Assembly: GCF_014118685.1 (NCBI RefSeq)
Contig: NZ_JACFAK010000015.1
Span: 1-61,599, forward strand
DNA from: Flaviflexus huanghaiensis
GTDB taxonomy: Bacteria; Actinomycetota; Actinomycetes; Actinomycetales; Actinomycetaceae
Direction of reading: 5' to 3'
DNA length: 61,599 nt
Shown here: positions 51,971-60,978 of the stretch, piece by piece
How the letters are laid out: the number at the start of each line of letters is the position of its first letter
Numbering within the stretch: position 1 is the first letter of the stretch
Made by a program: the position numbers and the translations under genes
Notes under the pieces: generated by a model
Database searches by the model: none
The model's input: only the letters and a program-made list of their open reading frames with translations
Told to the model about the DNA's origin: nothing

Positions 51971-52551
51971 TCGAAGAACTCGGCACTGTCGTCAGCCTGG
52001 AGGAGCAGACGGACGCGATGCGCTTGAGCGTGCATGGTCCGCTTGCCACCTCAGACGCGCGACCCGGCGACTCCATCGCCGTCAATGGCTGCTGCCTGAC
52101 CGTGGTGTCCTGTGCGGATGACGTGTTTACCGCTGACGTCATGAAGGAGACGCTGGCTAAGACGTCCCTTGGAGCCCTCACGCCGGGAAGCCGAGTCAAC
52201 CTCGAGCGTGCGGTTACACCGACCACTCGCCTCGGCGGGCACATGGTCCAGGGGCACGTGGACAGCACCGGACACATACTCGATCGCCAGCCCAGTGACC
52301 ATTGGGAGCTCGTGACCATCTCGTTGCCCGTTGAGTCGAGCCGTTATGTCGTGCCGAAAGGATCGATCGCCATCGACGGCGTCAGCCTGACCGTCGTCGA
52401 GACGACACGAGAGCCACACCCGTCATTCACGGTGAGCCTCATCCCCGAAACCCTCTCGCGAACAACACTGGGGAAGAAGCAGACAGGAGACACTGTCAAC
52501 CTCGAAGTGGACATCATCGCCAAATACGTCGAATCGCTGGTGGCCCGATGA
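51955..52551 (+). CDS. ribE: Riboflavin synthase, alpha chain
   Basis: 198 residues. It dismutates two 6,7-dimethyl-8-ribityllumazines into riboflavin. The N-terminal MFTGIVEELG, SIAVNGCCLTVV and the second-domain GGHMVQGHVDSTG and SIAIDGVSLTVV show the two-fold repeat of the family. The start is inside the ribD end (GAAGGA upstream), and the stop overlaps ribBA by 4 bp. Confidence 0.95.
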   Translation: MFTGIVEELGTVVSLEEQTDAMRLSVHGPLATSDARPGDSIAVNGCCLTVVSCADDVFTADVMKETLAKTSLGALTPGSRVNLERAVTPTTRLGGHMVQGHVDSTGHILDRQPSDHWELVTISLPVESSRYVVPKGSIAIDGVSLTVVETTREPHPSFTVSLIPETLSRTTLGKKQTGDTVNLEVDIIAKYVESLVAR

Positions 52552-53792
52552 ACGCCGGCACAGCAGTAAGGCTGGACTCCGTCGATCAGGCCATCACCGA
52601 CATTGCAGCCGGTCGACCTGTCATCGTCATGACCGATGAGAACGGTGAGGGCTACCTCGTCGTCGCCGGATCGTTTGTGACGCCCGAGCTCGCAGCATTC
52701 GCCTCACGTCATTCAGACGGAAAGATCGGCGTTGCTATGCCTGAGGAGATCCTCGATCGACTGACCTTCGACCTCATATCCGACCACACGACTGAAACGG
52801 TGAGCACGGCCTTCTTCCACGAAAGCGACACGACCACGGCTGTCGCTAGCATGAGCGATGTCGATGCCGCCACGACGGTCAGAATGCTCGCGGACACCTT
52901 CAGCTTCCAGGCTGACCCTGCTCGGCGGGGCGGTGTGTTTCCCATGAGGTCTCGGGAGGGTGGCGTCCTTGCACTCCGCCGCCCGGCAGAAGCCGCGGTC
53001 GACCTTGCGCGCCTGGGAGGCGCTACTCCCGTCGGCGTCGTCGTTCCCCTCGTCCATGACGATGACACAGTGACACGCAATGAGCAGTTGCGCGGTTTCG
53101 CTGACGGGCATGGGCTCACGATGATCTCGATCGATAGCCTGGTGGCGCACCGATACCGCCGGGAGATTCTCGTGAAGAACGTGGCACACACTCGGCTTCC
53201 CACGATCCATGGCGACTTCATTGCCCATGGCTACAGGACCCGCTTCGTCGGCACCGAGCACGTTGCTCTCGTCCATGGTGATCTGCGGGGCGAGGCTCCC
53301 GTGCTGACAAGAATTCACTCCGAGTGCTTGACCGGTGACGCCTTCGGTAGCAGCCGCTGCGACTGCGGGCCCCAGCTCGATCAGGCGCTGGAAAGGATCA
53401 GCGCCCACGGTCGCGGCGTTGTCGTCTATCTGCGTGGGCACGAGGGTCGCGGTATTGGACTGGCGGCCAAGCTACGCGCCTACGAGCTTCAAGACGGTGG
53501 TATGGACACCGTTGACGCAAACTACGAACAGGGCCTACCCGCTGATGCGCGGCACTACGGAGAGGCCGCCCAGATCCTGGAAGATCTCGGAGTCAACAGC
53601 GTCGACCTCTTAACGAACAACCCCGACAAATCCCGTGCACTCGAGGAGTTCGGCATCCATGTCGCACACCAGGTGCCCGTCCCTGTCAACCCAAATCCGC
53701 ACAACCTCGCCTACCTCATGACAAAGCGCGACCGAATGGGCCACGATCTTCCCGGCCTCGGCGAGCTACAAACCATTACTGGAGGACACTGA
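52548..53792 (+). CDS. ribBA: RibBA-type protein: degenerate DHBP synthase domain fused to GTP cyclohydrolase II
   Basis: 414 residues. The C-terminal GTP cyclohydrolase II is intact: [20 protein letters not shown] zinc site, [28 protein letters not shown] and [12 protein letters not shown]. The N-terminal DHBP synthase domain is not: where active enzymes have DxExRENEGD it reads [10 protein letters not shown], where they have RxGHTEAxVDL it reads [12 protein letters not shown] (catalytic His lost), and the usual CE after PAGV is VP in [10 protein letters not shown]. So the GTP step should work but ribulose 5-phosphate conversion probably not; another RibB would be needed. It sits in the middle of the rib operon, overlapping ribE by 4 bp. 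Confidence 0.9.
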   Translation: MNAGTAVRLDSVDQAITDIAAGRPVIVMTDENGEGYLVVAGSFVTPELAAFASRHSDGKIGVAMPEEILDRLTFDLISDHTTETVSTAFFHESDTTTAVASMSDVDAATTVRMLADTFSFQADPARRGGVFPMRSREGGVLALRRPAEAAVDLARLGGATPVGVVVPLVHDDDTVTRNEQLRGFADGHGLTMISIDSLVAHRYRREILVKNVAHTRLPTIHGDFIAHGYRTRFVGTEHVALVHGDLRGEAPVLTRIHSECLTGDAFGSSRCDCGPQLDQALERISAHGRGVVVYLRGHEGRGIGLAAKLRAYELQDGGMDTVDANYEQGLPADARHYGEAAQILEDLGVNSVDLLTNNPDKSRALEEFGIHVAHQVPVPVNPNPHNLAYLMTKRDRMGHDLPGLGELQTITGGH

Positions 53793-53793
53793 C

Positions 53794-54264
53794 ATGACCA
53801 AAAGCCCAGCTCCAACACCGAACATCAACACCGCCGGACTCTCAGTCGGGATCGTCGCTGCCACCTGGCATCCGAAATTCACAGACGGACTCGTCGCTGG
53901 CGCCCAACGAGCATGCACCGACGCCGGCATCAGCCCTCTTCTTGTGCGCGTTCCCGGGGCCTTCGAACTACCGGTCGTCGCCGACCGTCTCGCCCAGACC
54001 CACGACGTCGTCGTAGCGTTGGGCGTCGTCATCAGGGGCGAAAGCCCGCACTTCGACTACGTGTGCAGGGCCGCCACCGACGGGCTGACGCGAGTAGCTC
54101 TTGATCGTGCCACTCCCGTTGGTTTCGGAGTCCTCACGTGCGACACCGAACAGCAGGCCTTTGATCGCGCCGGGCTCGAAGGCTCGCGCGAAGACAGCGG
54201 CTACGCGGCTGTCACAGCGGCGCTAGAGACCGCAGTGGCATTGCGCGAGCTCGCCTCACTCTGA
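53794..54264 (+). CDS. ribH: 6,7-dimethyl-8-ribityllumazine synthase
   Basis: 156 residues. It joins the pyrimidine product with DHBP. Signatures: [30 protein letters not shown] and [13 protein letters not shown] with the catalytic His. The gene starts 1 bp after ribBA and ends the operon 33 bp before a terminator. Confidence 0.95.
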   Translation: MTKSPAPTPNINTAGLSVGIVAATWHPKFTDGLVAGAQRACTDAGISPLLVRVPGAFELPVVADRLAQTHDVVVALGVVIRGESPHFDYVCRAATDGLTRVALDRATPVGFGVLTCDTEQQAFDRAGLEGSREDSGYAAVTAALETAVALRELASL

Positions 54265-54297
54265 CCACAGGGCGTTGTGCACAGACGCGAAAGGACC

Positions 54298-54322
54298 GGG
54301 GTCCGGCCAGCGGCCGGACCCC
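54298..54322. terminator. Terminator hairpin between ribH and the converging SDR gene
   Basis: Perfect 11-bp arms GGGGTCCGGCC and GGCCGGACCCC with a 3-nt loop. Confidence 0.8.
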
Positions 54323-54335
54323 AGGAGGTTTGAAT

Positions 54336-55109
54336 TTAAGCGGCCGTGTACCCGCCATCGACGATGAAGTCTGATGCTGTCGCGTACGAGCTTGCCTCGC
54401 TTGCGAGATAGACGGCGATGCCCTTGAGTTCGTCCGGGCTTCCGACCCTGCGCTGCGGTGTGAGGGCCTCCCATTCCTTGCGGAGCGGAGCCAGCTCCTC
54501 TGACTGGAGAAGCTCTGTACCGATGTAGCCAGGGCTGATCGTGTTGACACGCACCCCGCGGTCCGCCCACTCGACACCGAAGGACTTCGACAGGTGAACA
54601 ACCCCAGCCTTCGCCGCGTTGTAGTGGATCTGTGGCTGGGGCACGTTGACAATCGAAGCTGACATCGACCCGGTGTTGACGATCGAGCCTCCGCCATTGT
54701 CCAGCATGTGCCGTCCAGCGGCCTGGGTGCCGTAAAAGACGGAGTTGAGGTTGAGGTCGATCATGCGCTGCCATTCCTCGATCGACATGTCTTCAGCCGC
54801 GACGTTATGCGCCATCCCCGCGTTGTGGAAGGCGATGTGCAATCCTCCAAAATCTGCCACGACCTGCTCGACAAGCTTCGTCGCATTCTCTGGGACGGTG
54901 ACATCGAAACTGTATGCCGCGGTCTTGACCCCGGTCGCTTCAGAGATCTTTGATGCGGTGGCCTCAGCCACCTCCTGATTGATGTCGACAATGGCAACGT
55001 CCGCGCCAGCTTCTGCAAGCGCTGTCGCGAGCGACTCGCCGATCCCCTGCGCCGCGCCGGTGACGTAGGCGACCTTGCCCTTGAGGTTAAACATGTCCAT
55101 AACAGTCAT
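54336..55109 (-). CDS. SDR family oxidoreductase (polyol/ketose reductase-like)
   Basis: 257 residues, classical SDR: cofactor motif VAYVTGAAQGIGESLA, VDIN at the NAD-type strand end, HNAGMAH, and the catalytic pair in HYNAAKAG (Tyr, Lys) after GSMSAS. IVDGGYTAA closes the fold. It resembles fungal and bacterial sorbose/arabinitol reductases by the DMFNLKGKVAYVTG start and FHNAG form; the substrate is not known. A LacI-like site lies 92 bp upstream, fitting a sugar-regulated role. Confidence 0.85.
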   Translation of the reverse strand: MTVMDMFNLKGKVAYVTGAAQGIGESLATALAEAGADVAIVDINQEVAEATASKISEATGVKTAAYSFDVTVPENATKLVEQVVADFGGLHIAFHNAGMAHNVAAEDMSIEEWQRMIDLNLNSVFYGTQAAGRHMLDNGGGSIVNTGSMSASIVNVPQPQIHYNAAKAGVVHLSKSFGVEWADRGVRVNTISPGYIGTELLQSEELAPLRKEWEALTPQRRVGSPDELKGIAVYLASEASSYATASDFIVDGGYTAA

Positions 55110-55500
55110 AGAACGTCCCTTTCATCACTCCAATAATTTCACAGTGTCCCCTTTACCCTATTTGTCGCCGTGACGTGGCTTCTAGCGTTTCCCCTGGTAG
55201 TGGAAACGTTCTCACCTAATTTTCGCCTGCTTGGGGTCGGTGTCGCACACGAAACTTGCGACTCCTTGAGCAGAGCGACCGCTCGGTGGGGACTTGCTAC
55301 TCTCATGGCGGTGCCAGCAACCTTCGGAACGGTCGATTTCATCTTCGCGGCTGCCGCGCTCCTGCCCTGGTCCGTCTTCGCTGTCCCAGGAGGCCGCTAT
55401 CGCTGGTCGTCGCATTGACCGACCAAGACACTGCCCGCCACCCCAGGTGGGTCACCACCGCAGGTGAGTCACCCGCGCAAGCGATCGTGCATCGACGCAA
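55110..55500. other. Leader of the SDR gene and gap before the lipoprotein terminator
   Basis: About 390 bp. It holds a LacI-like site (55201-55214) and two near-identical direct repeats CAGGTGGGTCACC and CAGGTGAGTCACC near 55444-55473. Short open frames on both strands (plus 55170-55418; minus 55139-55342) lack ribosome binding sites and recognisable products. Confidence 0.35.
55201..55214. promoter_or_regulatory. LacI-family operator-like site upstream of the SDR gene
   Basis: TGGAAACGTTCTCA (reverse TGAGAACGTTTCCA) has the ACGT centre and TG...CA ends of many LacI-family operators, with one mismatch in symmetry. It differs from the AAAACGGTT sites of the sucrose operon, so a different regulator is expected. 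Confidence 0.4.
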
Positions 55501-55537
55501 GATCGTGGGTGGCAGGTACACCCTGCCACCCATGATC
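55501..55537 (-). terminator. Terminator hairpin of the lipoprotein gene
   Basis: A 16-bp stem with one G-T pair (core arms GGGTGGCAGG and CCTGCCACCC, 5-nt loop) begins 14 bp past the lipoprotein stop. Confidence 0.75.
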
Positions 55538-55551
55538 TGACGACTAACGGT

Positions 55552-57135
55552 TTACTGGTAGGACACGAACTCCGGCATCGGCTCTACTTCGTAGGTCCCT
55601 TCCGGCGTCAGCATGGGCAGATCTTCATCGAAGAAGTTCTTCCACCCCCACGCGATACCTTCGGGGGCATCCTGATGTAGGGCCCGCCACGTGTCATTCT
55701 TCGCCGGCTGGCTTCCCTGCCCATCGGCATGAATAAGAAGCGCGACCTCCGGGCGCGACTGATCAAGCTGATCCCGGTCACGAATCATCTGCAATTGGAA
55801 CTGGTGCAAAATGATGAGCTTCTGCGGTAGCTCGTTCTCCTGCACGTAGTCAGCCAGATAGTTAACAACCTCATTCACCTCCGCGATCTCAACATGGCCG
55901 ATGCGCGTCAACGGCATCTCGTCCGGCCCCAGCCGCCATTCCGGATCAAGTGCGATACCGACATGCGGGTACGCAAGAAGCTCCTCATACAGCTGGATCT
56001 GGGACAGGAAGTCAGATCTGCCTGGCTGGAAATCGAGGACGACATACTGCCCGGCCTCGCCAGCCGCCTCGATAAGAGGCACAAACCATTCGATCGCACC
56101 TTCGTTGGAGTAGTTACCATCGTCGCCAGGCTGACCCGCTGAAACGGTCACAATAATCTCCTGGGCAGCGAGGACCGTATCCTCTGTCAACGCCCGGTAG
56201 GGCTCTGCCATCTGCTCGGCGCGCTCAACCGTGGCTGGCACATCCTGCTCCCCCAGAACGCCCAACGCAGGGGTGATCGGAGAACCATAGAGTGCGATAT
56301 AACGCTTACCGCCGAACACGAGCTGCGTGCCGCCAGGGAGCTCCACGCCCGTCGCCGCTGTCGCGACCTGCCACTCAAAATCAGGTAACTCGCCCGCGAA
56401 TATCCCAAGGGCGACATCGGCAGAAGAAGCGGCCTCGATGGCCTCACGAGATGAACGGGGATCAGCCGGTGAGAACACGATCTGGGAACCCGCCGCGCGA
56501 GCAGTGCCAACTGCAGCAAGATGAGAACCGTCAGTGAGCACGGTGACTGCCTCTAGCGGGTCAATGTCCTGACTGAATTGGACATCGCGGCTTTCTGCGG
56601 CAATGAGTGCCTCGCCCTCGTTCAGGGCAAGCAACGCGTCAAGACCTTCGCCCTCGGGCTCAACAACGGTGATCGCGGGATCAGCCTCCGACTGCTCACC
56701 TGAGTCTGTTTCGGTGCCCAGCGCCGGGACAGCGCCGACAACGTCGACATCGTCGGGCAGACCACCGTCACCCCCCGCATCGCCCAGGTCGGTGCCAACG
56801 GCAATGACCCATGAGGCACCGAGACGTTCGAGCTCATCAGCCACACCCTCACCCTCGATGAGCGTGGGAACGGAGTACGCGGCGGACAGTGATGCCGCTT
56901 CGAGTTGGAACTCCTCACCCGTGACGATCGCTCCGGGCGAGGACTCAAAGAACTGCTGGCTCGCTTTGATCGATGCGTCCGCAGGGCTGTCTCCGCTGAT
57001 GAGATGAACTGTCGGAGTAGTGACAGCGGCTCCGCCGCCGTCCGAGTCCTCGTCCGAACCATCTCCGAGGACGGACGAGCACCCTGCGAGCAAGAGGGAG
57101 CCCGCCGCGATCCCCGCCATTTGCTTCAGTTTCAC
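55552..57135 (-). CDS. Secreted lipoprotein of unknown function, 527 residues
   Basis: GTG start after AAGGGA; signal peptide KLKQMAGIAAGSLLLAGCSS with lipobox LLAGC. The N-terminal 230 residues (HLISGDSPADASIKASQQFF; LGASWVIAVGTDLGD; AVTVLTDGSHLAAVGTARAA) form repeats that remind of cell-wall-binding repeat 2 modules. From about 270 a second domain follows (RYIALYGSPITPALGVLGEQ; YVVLDFQPGRSDFLSQI; VGIALDPEWRL; LLIHADGQGSQ; GIAWGWKNFFDEDLP) with the alternating strand-helix pattern of a TIM barrel and several carboxylates at strand ends, as in glycoside hydrolases. Neither assignment is certain. A truncated copy lies at 42149-43057. Confidence 0.75.
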   Translation of the reverse strand: MKLKQMAGIAAGSLLLAGCSSVLGDGSDEDSDGGGAAVTTPTVHLISGDSPADASIKASQQFFESSPGAIVTGEEFQLEAASLSAAYSVPTLIEGEGVADELERLGASWVIAVGTDLGDAGGDGGLPDDVDVVGAVPALGTETDSGEQSEADPAITVVEPEGEGLDALLALNEGEALIAAESRDVQFSQDIDPLEAVTVLTDGSHLAAVGTARAAGSQIVFSPADPRSSREAIEAASSADVALGIFAGELPDFEWQVATAATGVELPGGTQLVFGGKRYIALYGSPITPALGVLGEQDVPATVERAEQMAEPYRALTEDTVLAAQEIIVTVSAGQPGDDGNYSNEGAIEWFVPLIEAAGEAGQYVVLDFQPGRSDFLSQIQLYEELLAYPHVGIALDPEWRLGPDEMPLTRIGHVEIAEVNEVVNYLADYVQENELPQKLIILHQFQLQMIRDRDQLDQSRPEVALLIHADGQGSQPAKNDTWRALHQDAPEGIAWGWKNFFDEDLPMLTPEGTYEVEPMPEFVSYQ

Positions 57136-57239
57136 GATCTGTTCCCTTCTTGTGCAGGGGACTCACCCTGCAGATTCACGCCAAGCGTGTTGTGAAATTT
57201 CACGTCGCCACGGTTTCGGGACGCTAGAAAGCGACCCGC

Positions 57240-58310
57240 GTGACCGGGTTAGAATCACGTGTGGGTGCTTTCGATGATTACACTCTGCCGCCTGAGGCCC
57301 TGAGCTGGTCCACCGGTGTTGCAACTCGACCCCATTTCCATATTCAGAGCCATGATACTCTCGCGGCCGCTGTCCGCCGGGTCATTCTCGAGCAAGTGCG
57401 CCATGCCCTACAGATTCAGCATCCCGGTCATGGCACCAGCGCTCGTCAGAATCGTTTCTTCGACGAGTCAGTCCATGAGCTTCGCAAGTCGATCAAGCGC
57501 GTCCGCGCAGTCCTCCGTCTCATTCGGGCTGAGATTGGAGACGATCGGTTCCGGCACGACGACTCCCTTCTTCGGGATACGGCACGGTTGTGGGGGCCGG
57601 TGCGAGACGCCGTCGTTCTTGCCAGGCTGGCCGAGAAGGTCCTCCCCGATCTTGAGCTGGACGACGAGGTGAAGGACACCATTGTCACGACCCTTCAGGC
57701 CCGAGCAGAAACACGTACGCGTACAGCGCGACGTGACCGGCAGCGGCTGACCGACACGACATTCGCATTGAACAGCTTTGCCAGCCGAATCTCCTCCCTC
57801 CCGACGGACGGTCCCACCGCCATACCGAACGCCTGGAAGTCGATCGAGCCCGACATCGACCGTCTCGCTCGCCGGGTCGTGGCGCGCAGGGACGAGGCCG
57901 CTGCAAAGAAGTCAACTGTGCGGCTCCATGGGTGGCGGAGGGTCGCCAAGTATCTCGGTTATCAGGCCGAGCTTCTCGCGCCGGAAGGTGCTGGGTTCGA
58001 GATGAGGCAGATCGAACGTGGATCGCAGAGCCGGAACGAAAAGCCTCTCCTCGTGCTCCGCGATCAGCTTTCCCAGCTAGGTAGCCTCCTCGGTGATGAT
58101 CATGATCTCGCACTCCTCATCGAGACTCTTGGCCGCGACCCAGATCTTCTGCCGGACAGCGTCGACGCAGCTCACCTCTTTTGGGAGCTAACGCGGCTAC
58201 GGCATGATCTCCAGGTCGCGGCGTTTGAGATCGGTGAGAAGTTAGGAGACGCGACTGATCTCATGTCAGCATTCTCCGATGCGTGGCGCATGAGCCGGCC
58301 TGACGAGTAG
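57240..58310 (+). CDS. CHAD domain protein
   Basis: 356 residues. CHAD domains are helical, rich in conserved His and Arg, and bind polyphosphate. Seen: VHELRKSIKRVRAVLRLIR, LGPVRDAVVLARLAEKV-like LWGPVRDAVVLARL, VRLHGWRRVAKYLGYQAELL and LGSLLGDDHDLALLIETL, the two repeats of the domain. No CYTH phosphatase domain is fused. The start is probably GTG 57240 or GTG 57261; no clear ribosome binding site helps. Divergent from the lipoprotein gene. Confidence 0.85.
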   Translation: MTGLESRVGAFDDYTLPPEALSWSTGVATRPHFHIQSHDTLAAAVRRVILEQVRHALQIQHPGHGTSARQNRFFDESVHELRKSIKRVRAVLRLIRAEIGDDRFRHDDSLLRDTARLWGPVRDAVVLARLAEKVLPDLELDDEVKDTIVTTLQARAETRTRTARRDRQRLTDTTFALNSFASRISSLPTDGPTAIPNAWKSIEPDIDRLARRVVARRDEAAAKKSTVRLHGWRRVAKYLGYQAELLAPEGAGFEMRQIERGSQSRNEKPLLVLRDQLSQLGSLLGDDHDLALLIETLGRDPDLLPDSVDAAHLFWELTRLRHDLQVAAFEIGEKLGDATDLMSAFSDAWRMSRPDE

Positions 58311-58334
58311 GTCCGGTACTCATGCGCCCAGCGT

Positions 58335-59813
58335 TCAGCCTATTCGCACGTACTTGAGCTCCAGATATTCGGACAGTCCTTCGTGCGAGCCTTCGCGGCC
58401 GATCCCGGACTCCTTCACTCCACCGAACGGCGCGGAGGGATCGGAGGCGACGCCGACGTTGACGGCAACCATGCCTGATTCGATCCTGCCCACAACATCT
58501 CGGACCTCATCGATATCTTGACCGCAGACGTACGACATGAGCCCGAACTCGGTGTCATTCGCCGCCTCGACCATCTCGTCCACGGTGTCGCAGACAATGA
58601 TCGGTGCGACAGGACCGAAGATCTCCTCCTTGTTGACTCGGGCCTCACGCGGTACGTCTGTCAGAACAGTGGCCGGATAGAAGTAGCCATGTCCACCGTG
58701 CGCTTGGCCTCCGAGGCTCACCGTGGCGCCCTTCGACACCGCATCATCAACAAGCTCCTGGCACTTATCGACAGCATCTTGATCGATGAGCGGTCCGAGA
58801 GTCGTTCCCTCGTCGAGTCCGTTGCCGAGAACCAGAGCCTCGACCTTCGCAGTGAATGCTTCCGTGAATCGGTCGGCGATGTTCTTGTGAACGTAGATGC
58901 GGTTGACGGCAGTGCAAGCTTCCCCGTTGTTTCGGAATTTCCCAGCCATCGCTGCAGTCACTGTCTTGTCGATGTCTGCCGATTCCAGGACAAGGAAGGG
59001 TGCATTACCGCCGAGCTCCATCGAGGAGCGCAGCACGTGTTGGCTCGCCTGCGAAAGCAGGGTCCGACCTACGGGGGTCGAACCCGTGAACGAGACTTTC
59101 CGCAGTCGCGGATCCTCCATGAGGGTGCTGGAGAAGGTCGAGGAATCCTTCGTCACAACGCAGTTGACAACGCCGGCTGGTACTCCAGCATCCCGAAGAA
59201 CTTCCATGAGAAGGAGCGAGCTGAGGGGCGTGAGGCTTGCCGGCTTCAACACGACCGTGCATCCAGCCGCGAGCGCGGGGCCGATCTTGCGGGTTCCCAT
59301 GGAGAAGGGGAAGTTCCACGGGGTGATGAGGAGCGATGGTCCAACTGGCTGGGAATAGACGAGGACGTCCTGGTCGGGCACAGCGGGCGCTGGCCTGAAT
59401 CGGCCACTCGTTCGCACCGCCTCCTCTGAGAACCAGCGGAGGAACTCAGCGCCGTAGTTCACCTCCCCGTAGGCTTCCGCGAGCGGCTTGCCCATCTCCA
59501 TCGTCATCGTCAGCGCAAAGTCGTCTGCTCGTTCGAGACATAGCTCGTAGGCTCGGCGGAGAATCTCGGACCGATGGCGCGGGGTGGTTGCGGCCCACTC
59601 TGCTGCCGCGGCGCTCGCCGCATCGAGAGCCTCCATTCCTGCCTGAGCAGCATCCGCTGCTGCGATGCTGATGATCTCCTCCCCTGTTGCGGGGTTCTCA
59701 ACAGAAAGGTTCTTCTCGCCGTCGACGAATTCTCCGTTGATGAAGGACCCGGTTGGCATCCGACTGATGAGGCTGTCGACAGTGTCCTGGTTGATGGGTG
59801 GGGTGAGCGGCAT
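58335..59813 (-). CDS. NAD(P)-dependent aldehyde dehydrogenase (succinate-semialdehyde dehydrogenase-like)
   Basis: 492 residues. Catalytic Glu in SSMELGGNAPFLV, Cys in NNGEACTAVNRIYVH and the cofactor region ITPWNFPFSMGTRKIGPALAAG mark the GabD-type branch. It oxidises aldehydes to acids. It follows the alcohol dehydrogenase by 3 bp with GGAGA as its ribosome binding site across the stop, so the pair should convert an alcohol to an acid in two steps. The actual substrate is not evident. Confidence 0.92.
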   Translation of the reverse strand: MPLTPPINQDTVDSLISRMPTGSFINGEFVDGEKNLSVENPATGEEIISIAAADAAQAGMEALDAASAAAAEWAATTPRHRSEILRRAYELCLERADDFALTMTMEMGKPLAEAYGEVNYGAEFLRWFSEEAVRTSGRFRPAPAVPDQDVLVYSQPVGPSLLITPWNFPFSMGTRKIGPALAAGCTVVLKPASLTPLSSLLLMEVLRDAGVPAGVVNCVVTKDSSTFSSTLMEDPRLRKVSFTGSTPVGRTLLSQASQHVLRSSMELGGNAPFLVLESADIDKTVTAAMAGKFRNNGEACTAVNRIYVHKNIADRFTEAFTAKVEALVLGNGLDEGTTLGPLIDQDAVDKCQELVDDAVSKGATVSLGGQAHGGHGYFYPATVLTDVPREARVNKEEIFGPVAPIIVCDTVDEMVEAANDTEFGLMSYVCGQDIDEVRDVVGRIESGMVAVNVGVASDPSAPFGGVKESGIGREGSHEGLSEYLELKYVRIG

Positions 59814-59816
59814 AGC

Positions 59817-60935
59817 TTATTCTCCTTGCCTGTCGAAGATGATGACCTGTCGGATAGCGTTGCCATCCGCCAACTCATCCATTGCGTGGTTGATGTCGTC
59901 GAAGCGGATGATGGAGGAGATGAGCTCGGCGACGGGTAGTTTGTCCTCGAGGTACAGCTGTGCGTATGTGGGAATATCACGAGACGGAACAGCTGAGCCG
60001 AGATAGCTTCCGACGACGGTACGTGCGGCAGCGGTGAGGTTGAGCGGGGCAATTTCGGATGTGGCACCGGCAGGCGGGAGGCCAACCGTCACGAGCATTC
60101 CTCCAAATCCGATGGCGTTGTAGGCAGTCTCGAACGCTTTGACGTTGCCGGCTGCCTCAATGACTCGATCGGCGGTGATTCCCTGTTCCGCAACCTCCTG
60201 CGGTGTGTAGGTGCGGTGGGCACCCAGCTTTTTCGCTTGTTCGAGCTTCGATGGGAGAGCATCAACGGCGATGACCTCTTTAACGTCGTTGGCGAGCGCG
60301 GTGATAAGGGCGGCCATGCCGACTCCGCCAAGACCAACGACCATGACGGTGTGATGAGGGGCGGGCTTCGCCGCGTTGAGGACTGCGCCGCCTCCGGTCA
60401 GCACTGCACAGCCGAGCACGGCCGCGATCTCCGGGGGCACCTGGCGGTCGACGACAACGGCACTTCGATAGTCGACGACGGCGTGGGTGGCGAACGCGCT
60501 CACCCCGAGGTGGTGATAAACCTTGTCACCCTCGCGTTCGAGGTGGATCTCACCCGACATCATGACGCCGTCGTTGTTGGCTTTCGATCCGACTGAGCAG
60601 GGAAGCTTCCCGTCTGTCTGACATGCTTCACACTCACCGCATCGTGGCAGGAAGCTCATGACGACTTGGTCTCCGACGCTGAAGCCTTCGACGTCGGAGC
60701 CGACTTCCATGACGGTCCCACATGCTTCGTGGCCGAGAAGCATCGGCACAGGCCTCGGACGATTGCCTTCGACGACCGAGAGATCGGAGTGGCACACCCC
60801 TGCGGCATCCATTCGCACGAGCAACTCGGTTGGACCAGGGCCGGCGAGCTCGAGCTCTGTAATTTTCAGGGGCTCAGAGCGAGCGTAGGGCCGCTCCATA
60901 CCCATCTTTTCTAGGACTGCTCCACGGATTTTCAT
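59817..60935 (-). CDS. Zinc-dependent alcohol dehydrogenase
   Basis: 372 residues from MKIRGAVLEKMGMERPYARS, AAAGGA before the ATG. Class III-like MDR: catalytic zinc CHSDLSVVEGNR and GHEACGTVMEVG, structural zinc cysteines CGECEACQTDGKLPC, NAD loop VVGLGGVGMAALI. The frame remains open for 90 codons upstream over the zinc-ribbon gene and is not coding there. Middle gene of a three-gene operon with the zinc-ribbon protein upstream and the aldehyde dehydrogenase downstream. Confidence 0.92.
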   Translation of the reverse strand: MKIRGAVLEKMGMERPYARSEPLKITELELAGPGPTELLVRMDAAGVCHSDLSVVEGNRPRPVPMLLGHEACGTVMEVGSDVEGFSVGDQVVMSFLPRCGECEACQTDGKLPCSVGSKANNDGVMMSGEIHLEREGDKVYHHLGVSAFATHAVVDYRSAVVVDRQVPPEIAAVLGCAVLTGGGAVLNAAKPAPHHTVMVVGLGGVGMAALITALANDVKEVIAVDALPSKLEQAKKLGAHRTYTPQEVAEQGITADRVIEAAGNVKAFETAYNAIGFGGMLVTVGLPPAGATSEIAPLNLTAAARTVVGSYLGSAVPSRDIPTYAQLYLEDKLPVAELISSIIRFDDINHAMDELADGNAIRQVIIFDRQGE

Positions 60936-60978
60936 CGGCTTCCTTTCACGGTATTGGCTTCGCTCCTCGACTGCGGGC

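Noticed and set aside
55170-55418. 82-codon plus-strand gene with hydrophobic stretches
   Set aside because: No ribosome binding site, weak protein character, overlaps the probable promoter of the SDR gene.
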